64,000 nt of DNA, taken from Phyllobacterium sp. 21LDTY02-6. GTDB taxonomy: Bacteria; Pseudomonadota; Alphaproteobacteria; Rhizobiales; Rhizobiaceae. The notes below the pieces were generated by a model that saw only the letters and a list, made by a program, of their open reading frames with translations, ran no database searches and had not been told where the DNA came from. The translations under genes were made by a program, and so were the position numbers. Shown in pieces: positions 9,607-17,944 of this stretch; position 1 is the stretch's first letter; each line of letters starts with the position of its first letter. Location: NCBI RefSeq assembly GCF_023554255.2, contig NZ_JAMJWD020000006.1, positions 62,001-126,000 on the forward strand, read 5' to 3'.

Positions 9607-9635
9607 CTAAACATGAAAAGAGAAATCATGTTTAG
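9607..9635 (-). promoter_or_regulatory. Iron-responsive operator (RirA-type IRO box) for fhuDB
   Basis: A perfect 10-base inverted repeat, CTAAACATGA and TCATGTTTAG, separated by nine bases. Its inner part reads TGA-N9-TCA, the published consensus of the rhizobial RirA iron-responsive operator. It lies 37-65 bases upstream of the fhuD start, a suitable place to block transcription when iron is ample. Assignment to RirA rather than another iron regulator rests only on the consensus. Confidence 0.75.
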
Positions 9636-9708
9636 TCGCACAGGTCGTCGCGGTGAAGGCCGGAAGAGATAGTTGCAAATGTAACCATCTCTTCCGGCGA
9701 CAGCTGGA

Positions 9709-10044
9709 TCAGCTGATGAAATCCGCGCGGCGTGGCGTGAAACTGTCGACCAGACGCCCCTTTTCAAGCGCTTTTACGCCGTGAACGAGGTTGGAAGGGA
9801 CGATAAAACTGCCTCCTTCGCCGATAATTTCGGTCACGCCGTCGATTGTAACCTCGAAACTCCCCTCCGCCACATAGCTTCCCTGCACATGCGGATGGGA
9901 ATGGAGGGCGCCGACGCCGCCTTTCTCAAAGGCGAATTCGACGATCATCAGCTCGTCCGTATGGACCAGCACGCGCCGGCGATTCCCGTCCGGCGTGGGT
10001 GTCCATGGCCTGTCGCCGCTCTGGCAGAACATTGCTTGGTTCAT
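9709..10044 (-). CDS. kdgF: Cupin for unsaturated uronate linearisation, KdgF-like
   Basis: A single-domain cupin of 111 aa. KdgF opens the ring of 4,5-unsaturated uronates released from pectin or alginate, giving the linear ketouronate used by KduI. Cupin metal ligands appear in GALHSHPHVQGSYVAEG (two His plus Glu region) and SNLVHGVKALEKG. The ATG at 10044 has CGGAG nine bases upstream. A TTG at 10065 overlapping the kduI stop is an alternative start. It follows kduI closely on the same strand, supporting the pathway assignment. Confidence 0.85.
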   Translation of the reverse strand: MNQAMFCQSGDRPWTPTPDGNRRRVLVHTDELMIVEFAFEKGGVGALHSHPHVQGSYVAEGSFEVTIDGVTEIIGEGGSFIVPSNLVHGVKALEKGRLVDSFTPRRADFIS

Positions 10045-10061
10045 ATCGTATGCTCCGCGGT

Positions 10062-10913
10062 TCAACGAAGATCTTCGATGGCGACCGCGTCGACATCGGT
10101 ATAGTCCATATTGTCTCCGGCCATGGCCCAGATGAAGGCGTAGTTTGCGGTGCCGGAGCCTGAGTGGATGGACCAGCCCGGCGAAAGGACCGCCTCTTCA
10201 TTTTTCACCACGATATGGCGTGTCTCGTCCGGCTCGCCCATGAAATGGAAGACGCGCGCCGTTTCCGGCAGGTCGAAATAGAGATATGCCTCCATCCGGC
10301 GATCATGGATGTGGCAAGGCATCGTGTTCCAGACGGAGCCTTCGGCGAGCTGGGTCATGCCCACGACGAGCTGGCACGTCTTGACGCCATCCGCATGGAT
10401 GAACTGGAAGATCGACCGTTCATTCGATGTCGCGCGGCTGCCGAGATCGATGCGCTTCGCATCGCCGATACGGATGAGACGTGCCGGGTAGGCCTGATGC
10501 GCCGGCGCGCTCAGCAGATAGAATTTGGCGGGGTTTCCAGCATCGCTGCTCGCGAACGAAACACCCTTCGCGCCCATGCCGAGATAAAGCATGTCGCGAG
10601 CGGCGAGCTCGAATGAAGCGCCATCGGCCTCGATCCTGCCGGCGCCGCCAATATTGACGACGATCAATTCCCTGCGGTCGAGGAAATTCGCGGTTCCTGT
10701 CGGCTTGATGGCCTGAAGCTCCAGCGGCGCCGATCCGGGCATTGCGCCGCCGACGATCATCCGGTCGTAATGCGTATAGGTGAGCGTCACCTGGCCAGGC
10801 TGGAACAGATCGCCGATATGGAAATTGTGCCGAAGCTCATCTGTGCCCATGGCTGCAGCAGCGGAAGGGTCGATAGCGAAACGGATGGAATAGTCGGTGG
10901 TAGGCTGGGTCAT
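10062..10913 (-). CDS. kduI: 5-dehydro-4-deoxy-D-glucuronate isomerase
   Basis: A cupin-type isomerase of 283 aa, close to the E. coli KduI length. It converts the linear ketouronate from pectin breakdown into 3-deoxy-D-glycero-2,5-hexodiulosonate. The zinc-site motif MPCHIHDRRMEAYLYFDL is clear, with a further histidine in DETRHIVV and a C-terminal SGSGTANYAFIWAMAGDN. The ATG at 10913 has AGGA just upstream. No kduD or pectate lyase gene is in the window, so later steps must be encoded elsewhere. Confidence 0.95.
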   Translation of the reverse strand: MTQPTTDYSIRFAIDPSAAAAMGTDELRHNFHIGDLFQPGQVTLTYTHYDRMIVGGAMPGSAPLELQAIKPTGTANFLDRRELIVVNIGGAGRIEADGASFELAARDMLYLGMGAKGVSFASSDAGNPAKFYLLSAPAHQAYPARLIRIGDAKRIDLGSRATSNERSIFQFIHADGVKTCQLVVGMTQLAEGSVWNTMPCHIHDRRMEAYLYFDLPETARVFHFMGEPDETRHIVVKNEEAVLSPGWSIHSGSGTANYAFIWAMAGDNMDYTDVDAVAIEDLR

Positions 10914-10964
10914 GATTTCCTGCAATTCTGGTTGGGCAACTCTGGTTGGATTGAAGAAACGGGC

Positions 10965-11711
10965 TCAACCCGCATCTGGCATGGTTCGGCGCTCCTGCAA
11001 GCGCTCCTGGTATCGCTGCTGGCTGGAAGAAAGATGCGCCCGCATGGCGTCGCGCGCCGCATCGGCATCACCATTCGAAATCGCCGTCAGGATCGTCAGA
11101 TGCTCGCGCTGCAATCCCTGCTGGTAGGTTTCGGACTGCGTCGTTTCGGTGGACCACGGCGAGGTCACGTCACAGGGAATTGCCCGGCGTCCGAGCACAT
11201 CGAGCATCTCGACATAGAAGGGATTGTTCGTGGCGCTGGCGATGGCGCGGTGAAAGGCGAGATCGGCCGGCCCGGTCGGATCGCCGTTGCGCAGCAGCCT
11301 GCCGAACTCGAAATGCGCCTCCTGGATCGCGGCCTCCTGCGCCGCATTGCGCCTCACGGCCGCGAGGCCCGCAGACTCGATCTCGATTGCCAGCCTCACC
11401 TCCAGCACGTTCAGCGCGATGGAGTCTTTCGTTCCCATTTCGGATGCCAGCGCGCCGAGCACAGTGCTGATCTGCTCGGTGGCGAACACGCCGGCTCCCT
11501 GGCGCGGTTCGACAAGTCCCGCTGCCGCGAGTTGCGCCAACGCCTCTCGTACAACCGTGCGGCTCACGCCGAAGACTCCCGTCAACTGGCCCTCGGTCGG
11601 CAGCTTCTGCCCCGGCTGGATAATGCCGGTGCGCAGCTGTTCCCGGATCGCGGCGACGACCGTCTCGCACAGCTTGGGCTTTCGTTCTACCTTGAGGTCC
11701 ACAACATCCAT
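10965..11711 (-). CDS. FadR-type GntR transcriptional regulator of uronate genes
   Basis: A GntR regulator of 248 aa. The N-terminal winged helix contains GQKLPTEGQLTGVFGVSRTVVREALAQL, followed by LVEPRQGAGVFA. The C-terminal all-helical ligand-binding domain belongs to the FCD type of the FadR subfamily (DLAFHRAIASATNNPFYVEMLD). The start at 11711 (MDVVDLKVERKP) is 14 bases beyond the TRAP large-subunit stop. Its place between TRAP genes and kduI suggests that it senses a uronate intermediate and controls this locus; the ligand is inferred. Confidence 0.88.
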   Translation of the reverse strand: MDVVDLKVERKPKLCETVVAAIREQLRTGIIQPGQKLPTEGQLTGVFGVSRTVVREALAQLAAAGLVEPRQGAGVFATEQISTVLGALASEMGTKDSIALNVLEVRLAIEIESAGLAAVRRNAAQEAAIQEAHFEFGRLLRNGDPTGPADLAFHRAIASATNNPFYVEMLDVLGRRAIPCDVTSPWSTETTQSETYQQGLQREHLTILTAISNGDADAARDAMRAHLSSSQQRYQERLQERRTMPDAG

Positions 11712-11725
11712 TTCTATCTGCCTTC

Positions 11726-13006
11726 CTATTTGAAGATGCTCGGAAGCCAAAGCGAAATGGCCGGAATATAGGTGACCAGTCCCAGCACCACGATGCCGGC
11801 GCCGTAGAAGGGCCAGATCGACCGCATCGCCTGCCAGACGGTGATTTTCCCAACCGCGCAGGCGACGAATTGCACCGTTCCGACCGGAGGCGTGTTCAGC
11901 CCGATTCCGAGATTGAGGATCAGGATAACGCCGAAATGCACCGGATCAACGCCGTAGTGCTGGGCCAGGGGAAGAAAGATCGGCGTGCAGATGATGATCA
12001 TCGGTCCCATGTCCATGAACGTGCCAAGCAGAAGCATGAGCACATTCAGGAGCAGCAGCACCATGAGCGGATCGGTCGAAATGGCATTCATGCCGGCGAT
12101 CAACGCGGCGGGGACCTTCAGATAGGCCATGAGCCAGCTGAACGATGCCGCCGTCCCGATGATCAGCAGGACCATCGCCGTCGTCCGCACCGCGCCAAGC
12201 GTGGCGTGGACGAAATCGTTCCAACCCATCGACCTGTAGCCGAGGATGGTGACCAGCGCCGCATAGATGACGGCTATGCACGAGCTTTCGGTGGCGGTGA
12301 AGACGCCGGAGCGGACGCCGCCGAAGATGATCGCGATCAGCAGCAGGCCCGGTAGCGCTATGACGGCGAGCTCGCCGGCGCGCCGGAAGCCCTGGAACGC
12401 CTCGGTCGGATAGCCGCGATGGCGAGCGACGAAATAGGCCGTAATCATCAGCGCGGCGGCAAGGAGCAGCCCCGGGAGAATGCCGGCCGTGAAGAGATCG
12501 GCGATGGAGATCTTGCCACCTCCGGCGATCGAATAGATGATCATGTTCTGCGACGGCGGCAGCAGCAGCGCAATTAGGGCGGCCATCGAGGTGACGTTCA
12601 CCGCATAGTCGGTGCCATAGCCCTTCGCCTTCATCTGCGGGATCATGATCCCTCCGACGGCTGCCGCTTCGGCGACAGCCGAACCCGATATGCCGCCGAA
12701 CAGCGTGCCGGCGATGATATTGACCTGGCCGAGGCCGCCACGCAGGTGCCCGACGAGCGAACCGGCGAAGGAAATGATCCGCTGGGCGATGCCGCCCCGC
12801 ACCATCAGGTCGCCGGCATAGATGAAGAATGGCACCGCCATCAGCGAGAAGACGCTCATGCCGGAATTCATCCGCTGGAAGACGACGAGCGGGGGCAATC
12901 CAAGATAGGCCACGGTCGCCAGGCTGGCAGCGCCCAGGCAGAAGGCGATGGGCGTGCCGATGAACATCAGGAGCGTGAAGACTCCGAACAAAATCCAAAG
13001 ATCCAT
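11726..13006 (-). CDS. TRAP transporter large permease (DctM family)
   Basis: The large membrane subunit of a tripartite ATP-independent periplasmic transporter, 426 aa, with about 12 helices. Family motifs include FGGISGSAVAEAAAVGGIMIPQMKAKGY, LLPPSQNMIIYS and LNLGIGLNTPPVGTVQFVA. It catalyses sodium-driven uptake of an organic acid delivered by the binding protein. The start follows the DctQ stop directly (TGAATG), with AGGAGG inside the end of that gene. Given kduI and kdgF beside it, the substrate is probably an unsaturated uronate or galacturonate; this is inferred. Confidence 0.94.
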   Translation of the reverse strand: MDLWILFGVFTLLMFIGTPIAFCLGAASLATVAYLGLPPLVVFQRMNSGMSVFSLMAVPFFIYAGDLMVRGGIAQRIISFAGSLVGHLRGGLGQVNIIAGTLFGGISGSAVAEAAAVGGIMIPQMKAKGYGTDYAVNVTSMAALIALLLPPSQNMIIYSIAGGGKISIADLFTAGILPGLLLAAALMITAYFVARHRGYPTEAFQGFRRAGELAVIALPGLLLIAIIFGGVRSGVFTATESSCIAVIYAALVTILGYRSMGWNDFVHATLGAVRTTAMVLLIIGTAASFSWLMAYLKVPAALIAGMNAISTDPLMVLLLLNVLMLLLGTFMDMGPMIIICTPIFLPLAQHYGVDPVHFGVILILNLGIGLNTPPVGTVQFVACAVGKITVWQAMRSIWPFYGAGIVVLGLVTYIPAISLWLPSIFK

Positions 13007-13561
13007 TCAGGCCTCCTGCACCTTGGGCATTTCGGGGACTTCTTCAAGGTTTATGTCATGATCGACGCTGACGCCGGCCCAGCGCAGAACCATGCGCTCG
13101 AGTGAAAACAGGCTGAACAGGACGCCGCCAGCAACGAGCGGCAAGTAATCGAAGCCGCCTGGCAGGCCAAGCGACGGCAGGCGAGCCTGCCAGGTGAGGC
13201 CCACAAGCTTGCTGCCGTACCAGACCATGCCAAGGCCGAAGCCGAAGATGACAAGGTCGGAAACCGTGCGCAGGACCGCCTTGCTTCCGTTCGGCAATAT
13301 ATAGAGCAGCACGTCGAAGCCGAGATGAAAGTTCTCGCGGACACCGATCGCCGAGCCGAGAAAAATGAACCAGCTCATCAGCATGATGGAGGAGGTCTCG
13401 GTCCAGCTCGGCGACGAGTTGAGGATAAAGCGCGAGAATACCTGATAGGCGATGAGCAGGGTCATCATGACCATGCCGAACCCGGCGAGATAGAGCGCAA
13501 AATTGCTGATCGCCGTGATGACGCGGCTCAGCCGGACGCGCGTCGCGGGAAAATCACTCAT
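13007..13561 (-). CDS. TRAP transporter small permease (DctQ family)
   Basis: A four-helix small subunit of 184 aa. Typical DctQ features are the second helix region SWTETSSIMLMSWFIFLGSAIGVRENFHLGFD with its RxxxHxG-like element, and VAGGVLFSLFSLERMV in the last helix. The start at 13561 (MSDFPATRVRLSR) is chosen as the first methionine of the family-like N-terminus. It sits between the binding protein and the large subunit of the same transporter. Confidence 0.9.
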   Translation of the reverse strand: MSDFPATRVRLSRVITAISNFALYLAGFGMVMMTLLIAYQVFSRFILNSSPSWTETSSIMLMSWFIFLGSAIGVRENFHLGFDVLLYILPNGSKAVLRTVSDLVIFGFGLGMVWYGSKLVGLTWQARLPSLGLPGGFDYLPLVAGGVLFSLFSLERMVLRWAGVSVDHDINLEEVPEMPKVQEA

Positions 13562-13622
13562 TCCATTCCTCCCCTTCGGGCGGAGTTCCCCATGAAGACA
13601 AGGCTCCATGGGGATCTGCCGC

Positions 13623-14600
13623 TTACTGCGTGGCTTCGATACGGGCAGCCAAGTCCTTGAGCTCCGGCGTCGATAGATATTTCTCGTACACCGGCTTCAT
13701 GGCGTCGATCAGCGGCTGCCTCTCGATCTCGTTGACCTTCACACCGGCAGCCTCGACGATCTCGCGCGACTTCTTCTCGCGGGCATCCCAGAGTTCACGC
13801 ATCTTGGCGACACTGTCCTTTGCCGCCTGCCGCACGATCGCCTGATCTTCCGGCGTCAGGTTGTCCCAGCTCGCTTTCGACATCACCAGCACTTCCGGCA
13901 CCATCTGATGCTGGTCGAGAGAGAAGAATTTCGCCACTTCGTAATGTTTCGCCGATTCGAAGCTCGGCCAATTGTTCTCGGCGCCGTCGATCACGCCGGT
14001 TTCCAGCGCCGAATAGACCTCGCCATAGGCCATCGGAACGGCGTTGGCGCCAAGCTGATTGACCATGTCGACGAAAACATCCGACTGGATGACGCGGAAC
14101 TTCATGCCTTTGAGATCGTCCAGGGACGTGATCGGCTTCTTGGAATTGTAGAAGGAGCGCGCTCCCGAATCGTAGAATGCCAGTCCTACAAGATTATGCG
14201 CCTCGAACGCCTTGAGGATTTCATCGCCGACAGGTCCATCCATCGTATGGCGCATATGGTCAGCGGAGCGGAAGATATAGGGCAGCGACGGCACCTTGGT
14301 GATCGGCACGACGCTGTTGAACGGGCCCATCGAAACGCGATTGAGGTCCAGAACGCCGGTTTGCACCTGCTCGATCGTGTCTTTCTCCTCGCCAAGCTGC
14401 GCCGAATGATAGACCTCGACCGAATAGCGGCCGGCGGTGCGCTCCTTGATCAGCTCGCCCATATATTTCACGGCCTCGACAGTCGGATAGCCGTCAGGAT
14501 GGGTATCGGCAGAGCGAAGCACCGTCTGTGCCCCTGCCGCGCCTGTCATCAGTGCGCCGACCATGGCGGTCAGCATCGTCAATCGAATGGAATTCAGCAT
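13623..14600 (-). CDS. TRAP transporter substrate-binding protein (DctP family)
   Basis: A periplasmic binding protein of 325 aa with a Sec signal ending GAAGAQT. The ATG at 14600 has GGAGG seven bases upstream. Family signatures are [21 protein letters not shown] (with the carboxylate-binding Arg) and [23 protein letters not shown]. It captures an organic acid, probably a uronate in this context, and presents it to DctQM. It is the first gene of the uronate operon. Confidence 0.93.
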   Translation of the reverse strand: MLNSIRLTMLTAMVGALMTGAAGAQTVLRSADTHPDGYPTVEAVKYMGELIKERTAGRYSVEVYHSAQLGEEKDTIEQVQTGVLDLNRVSMGPFNSVVPITKVPSLPYIFRSADHMRHTMDGPVGDEILKAFEAHNLVGLAFYDSGARSFYNSKKPITSLDDLKGMKFRVIQSDVFVDMVNQLGANAVPMAYGEVYSALETGVIDGAENNWPSFESAKHYEVAKFFSLDQHQMVPEVLVMSKASWDNLTPEDQAIVRQAAKDSVAKMRELWDAREKKSREIVEAAGVKVNEIERQPLIDAMKPVYEKYLSTPELKDLAARIEATQ

Positions 14601-14747
14601 AAGTTCCTCCCTGAACAAGCGGGAAGAGACCATGAGCCGGGCTCTCGCATGCAGCGCGCGGATCCTGCGAGGTCTCCTCCCCTACAGGTGCCCGGCCGCT
14701 GCAATGCCCGGTCATTTCCTCCCGTCGTCTATCGATAGGAAGAGTTC

Positions 14748-14790
14748 TTCATCATGTCAATATACAAGTTTGGGTATGTTGTATGATGAA
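14748..14790 (-). promoter_or_regulatory. Nested inverted repeats upstream of the TRAP/uronate operon
   Basis: TTCATCAT (14748-14755) is the exact inverse of ATGATGAA (14783-14790), and inside lie ATACAA (14762-14767) and TTGTAT (14779-14784). The region is AT-rich and about 150 bases upstream of the dctP start, a plausible operator for the GntR regulator encoded in the operon. The two repeat pairs have different centres, so at most one need be functional. Confidence 0.35.
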
Positions 14791-14801
14791 TTTGACTTGC
14801 C

Positions 14802-15803
14802 TCAATTCAGCGGCAACCGCCGCGCCGACCATTCGCCCGGAGGAATGAGATCGCCGAAACTCAGGCTGAACGACACCACTTCCGTCTGGTCGCCATTCAC
14901 CCCGCAGCGGTAATCCACGCTGAACCAGCTGGTACGGCTGCGGAAGGCGCCGCCGGTCGCATCGAGCGCCTGATCGGAAAGCCTGCCGCCCCCGGGTTCG
15001 AAGGGCACGAAGAGGTCCGGGAATGACGCAGGACGTTGGTGCCGTATCTGTTCGAGCGCCTCGATACTGCATAGCTGGATGATCCGCCGGCGCGGCGGCA
15101 GCTTGGCAAGGGCATCTCGAATGCGCGGATCCGAGATCGAATTCGGCGAGTATAATCGTGTCGCCTTTTGCAGCCTGGATGAACCCTTCTTCGCCTTCGA
15201 CGACTGCCGTTCGCCACCGGCTCGTTTTGGCGTCGCCTTCTCAGCTTTCCTGGCTGGAGCATCCTTGGCCTTCGGCTCCGCCTGATCGGCGCTGGCGAGC
15301 TTTCCTTCCCTGCGCTCGACTGGCAGCTTCTGCGGCTCACGTTCCCGGCGTTGCTGTCCGGCATCAGGCGGCGCAGGCGCAGGGCTTGCCGGAGCCGGCT
15401 GCGGCTTCGCCTGATCCGGGCTTTTCGGCGGAGCGGCCGCTTCCATCGCGGGCACCTTCTTTGGAGGTTCGGGCGGCTTCGGCTGCTTCGGCGGTTGCTT
15501 CGGCGGCGGCTTGGGCGCCGGCGGCGGCACCAGCCGAACCTCGATCGCCTTGTCTTCCTTCATCTTCGGCAAGGCTGCCGTGATATCGAACAGGAAAAAG
15601 GCGGCGATCAGCCCGTGGATGGCGAGCGAGACCGGTACAGACCAGAACCATCCATGTCGTCTTGCCGCGTGAAACATAGGCTGGGAGATGCTCTCTTGAA
15701 TGGACGGACCATCCGGCCGCATGGCGGCGTCGATGCCCGAAGTAACAATGACAATCGAATGCCTCATCGAGCCGATCAGGCGCGATAAGAAAACTTGAAC
15801 CAT
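14802..15803 (-). CDS. DUF930 domain protein with TonB-like membrane/proline-rich stalk
   Basis: A protein of up to 333 aa. One membrane helix (about residues 54-73) follows WFWSVPVSLAIHG, then a long Pro/Lys/Ala-rich stretch (KPPPKQPPKQPKPPEPPKK) spanning the periplasm, and a C-terminal DUF930 domain with LPPRRRIIQLCSIEALEQI. DUF930 proteins are restricted largely to Rhizobiales and have no known role. The layout resembles TonB, but no TonB C-terminal domain is seen. The start is uncertain: in-frame ATGs at 15767, 15722 and 15677 are also possible and none has a good ribosome-binding site. Confidence 0.8.
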   Translation of the reverse strand: MVQVFLSRLIGSMRHSIVIVTSGIDAAMRPDGPSIQESISQPMFHAARRHGWFWSVPVSLAIHGLIAAFFLFDITAALPKMKEDKAIEVRLVPPPAPKPPPKQPPKQPKPPEPPKKVPAMEAAAPPKSPDQAKPQPAPASPAPAPPDAGQQRREREPQKLPVERREGKLASADQAEPKAKDAPARKAEKATPKRAGGERQSSKAKKGSSRLQKATRLYSPNSISDPRIRDALAKLPPRRRIIQLCSIEALEQIRHQRPASFPDLFVPFEPGGGRLSDQALDATGGAFRSRTSWFSVDYRCGVNGDQTEVVSFSLSFGDLIPPGEWSARRLPLN

Positions 15804-15895
15804 CCTTGGCTTAGGTTATCATCCGGGACAGAATTACATCATACTGCCCCACACTGACAATCTAACTCGCCTTCTCCACCCGACTGGATCAACGA

Positions 15896-16138
15896 TTGGG
15901 AAAAGCACAATCAGAACAAGATGGCTTTATGGAGCGGTTGAAAGCCGTGATTGCCGATTACGAAATCATCGTGCAGCGGCTGGAATCAGGGACCGACAAG
16001 GCATATCGGACATCGCGCACCGGCGTGAAGGAAGATGTCTCGGCGCAGACGGCGGACCATTATCGGCGCCTCATATCGCACTATACGCTCATCGTCACCC
16101 GCTATGAGGAAAAGCAGGCGAAGAACAGAGTCAAATAG
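15896..16138 (+). CDS. Small conserved-looking hypothetical protein
   Basis: An 80-aa product if TTG is the start. An ATG at 15929 (MERLKAVIADYEIIV) is the alternative. The protein is helical, charged and soluble, with an amphipathic segment AVIADYEIIVQRLESGTDKA and a second in YRRLISHYTLIVTRYEEK. No motif is recognised. Codon use matches neighbouring genes. It lies between a DUF930 gene and an AhpD-like gene. Confidence 0.5.
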   Translation: MGKAQSEQDGFMERLKAVIADYEIIVQRLESGTDKAYRTSRTGVKEDVSAQTADHYRRLISHYTLIVTRYEEKQAKNRVK

Positions 16139-16279
16139 GCCGGTCCGCGCATCGATGGAATCCAATGCGATGCACCTTCAGAACGTCACTGTTCCGGCCT
16201 TCCGGATCGCTGGACACGCGAACTGGCTGGTTCTGCGGAGATCGTTCACATTCGAAACACGGATTTTTGAGGTGTCGAC

Positions 16280-16690
16280 ATGACCACTGTAAAACTGCTG
16301 ACAGACGCCGAGGCGGCCGCAATCCCGGCGGTGCGCGCCGTCTTCGAAGACATCCGGGCGACGCGGAAGTCCGACTTCATCAATAATTTCTGGCGTGGCC
16401 TCGCCAATGACCCGCCAACGCTCAAGCGTGTCTGGGAGAGCGTGAAAGCGGTGATGGGCGCGGAAGGAACACTCGACCCGCTGGTCAAGGAAATGATCTA
16501 TATCGCCGTTTCAACCGCCAATGGCTGCAATTATTGCGTACATTCCCATAGCGCCGCTGCCAGGGCGAAAGGTCAGACCGCTGCGCAGCACGCGGAACTG
16601 ATCGCGGTCATCAGCCTTGCCGGCCAGACCAATCATCTGGCGAATGCGATGCAGATCCCGGTCGATCGGGAATTTCAGTTCGGCGGTTGA
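16280..16690 (+). CDS. AhpD-like carboxymuconolactone decarboxylase family protein
   Basis: A 136-aa single-domain protein with the AhpD core: E71, then C83-N-Y-C86 and H90 in NGCNYCVHSHSAAARAKG. The cysteine pair and histidine form the peroxidase-like thiol site of this family, so a role in thiol-dependent antioxidant chemistry is likely, but the substrate is unknown. The 3' end overlaps the convergent VanZ-like gene by 16 bases. Confidence 0.88.
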   Translation: MTTVKLLTDAEAAAIPAVRAVFEDIRATRKSDFINNFWRGLANDPPTLKRVWESVKAVMGAEGTLDPLVKEMIYIAVSTANGCNYCVHSHSAAARAKGQTAAQHAELIAVISLAGQTNHLANAMQIPVDREFQFGG

Positions 16691-17079
16691 CGCGCCGCGA
16701 TCCTGTCGCGGAACAGGGCCATGACGGCTATCCCCATGCCTGCGCCCGCCATCTTGACCAGGAAGTTGCTGATATCCGCATGCCTGCCGGGCATCAGATA
16801 TTGCCCGAGTTCGAACAGGCCACAGCACAGAAACAGCACCATTCCCACGTAGACGAGCCGATTGGGGTAGCTGAGGCTGAAGACGATGCCCAGCGCCAGG
16901 AAGGCCGCGAACCGTTCCGTGTTGGGGCCGAGCAATGTCACCGGCCGCACGCTCATCGGGCCGATGGTGGCGAGCATGATGAGACCCAGCAACAGCCAGG
17001 CTATTGCGTGATGGCGTGCGAAGAAATTAATCGTTCTTCTCCACCACCAGTACGCGGCTTGGCGATATCCGCCCCGCAA
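16675..17079 (-). CDS. VanZ-like membrane protein
   Basis: A protein of up to 134 aa with four hydrophobic helices, including AIAWLLLGLIMLATIGPM, ERFAAFLALGIVFSL and LVYVGMVLFLCCGLFELGQYL. The last resembles the VanZ signature (E near GQ). VanZ-like proteins often accompany exopolysaccharide or exosortase clusters; their function is uncertain. The TTG start at 17079 lies inside the end of the upstream glycosyltransferase gene (53-base overlap). A later start near the motif RTINFFARHH, just after that gene's stop, is possible. Confidence 0.65.
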   Translation of the reverse strand: MRGGYRQAAYWWWRRTINFFARHHAIAWLLLGLIMLATIGPMSVRPVTLLGPNTERFAAFLALGIVFSLSYPNRLVYVGMVLFLCCGLFELGQYLMPGRHADISNFLVKMAGAGMGIAVMALFRDRIAARQPPN

Positions 17080-17944
17080 TTAGGTCCTGAAGTGCCAGCA
17101 GATTGCCCCTCAGACGGCCTTTCCTGTCCACCCAAGCCTCTGGCGCAAGGCTTTTCACCAGATTGGCGACCACGTTCTTCGCCGCAATGGCGAGCGCCTT
17201 GGACTTCAGCATCGTGCCCTTGCGGGCGAGATAATAGGGGTTGGCGATCTGGGAGTAGCCCAGCTTGATCCCGGACGTTCGTCCTGTTTTCACACCGAGA
17301 TGGATGCCGCGCAGGGTGTTCGATTTGACGACGCGGCCGTGCTGAGCCAGCAACCGGCTCAGATCCACATCCTCCAGCCAGCAATAGAGCGGCAGGTTCT
17401 CGTCGAACCAGATATCGTTGCGCCGCAGGCCATCCAGCCGAACCGTCATGTTGCAGCCGTAGCCATTATAGACATTCGTCATCGTTTCGGGCCGTGTCTC
17501 GGGGTCGTCGAGCAGCTTCTTCAACAGGCCCGATCCCTCCGCGACGCCAATGCCGCGGCTGCCTATGCCGTCGAGCAGGACATTGCCGGTCGCCACCATC
17601 ACGTCCTCATGCTCGAGAAAAAGGCGCTCCACTTCGGCAAGGTAGTTGGGCGCCATCAGGAAATCATCGTCCAGGAACACCAATATATCGAAATCGTACA
17701 ATTCCTTGATGATATCGTTGCGCTGTTTCGCCAGGCCGGAGGACGACAGCTTCGTGGACACCGGAATGGCGAGATGGTGCAGGCCATCGGGCACGTCGCT
17801 CGGACGCAACGTGCAGATGACGATCTTCTCCGGCAGTCGCGTCTGTTTCTCGATCAGCGGCACTGTCGCCGCCAGAATGTCGCTCCTTCCCGTCGATGGT
17901 ATCCCGACGGCCATCCTCAGGCGGCGTGCGGAATCATACCCCAT
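17027..17944 (-). CDS. Glycosyltransferase family 2
   Basis: A GT-A fold glycosyltransferase of 305 aa that probably adds a sugar to the exopolysaccharide repeat unit on the cytoplasmic side. It opens with VGIPSTGRSDILAATVPLI, has the nucleotide-sugar DxD-type motif in VFLDDDFLMAPNYL (three Asp), and an acceptor-side CWLEDVDLSRLLAQHG with the ED general-base element. The ATG at 17944 has GGGGAG six bases upstream and overlaps the Wzc-like gene by 11 bases. The sugar cannot be deduced. Confidence 0.88.
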   Translation of the reverse strand: MGYDSARRLRMAVGIPSTGRSDILAATVPLIEKQTRLPEKIVICTLRPSDVPDGLHHLAIPVSTKLSSSGLAKQRNDIIKELYDFDILVFLDDDFLMAPNYLAEVERLFLEHEDVMVATGNVLLDGIGSRGIGVAEGSGLLKKLLDDPETRPETMTNVYNGYGCNMTVRLDGLRRNDIWFDENLPLYCWLEDVDLSRLLAQHGRVVKSNTLRGIHLGVKTGRTSGIKLGYSQIANPYYLARKGTMLKSKALAIAAKNVVANLVKSLAPEAWVDRKGRLRGNLLALQDLIAGRISPSRVLVVEKND

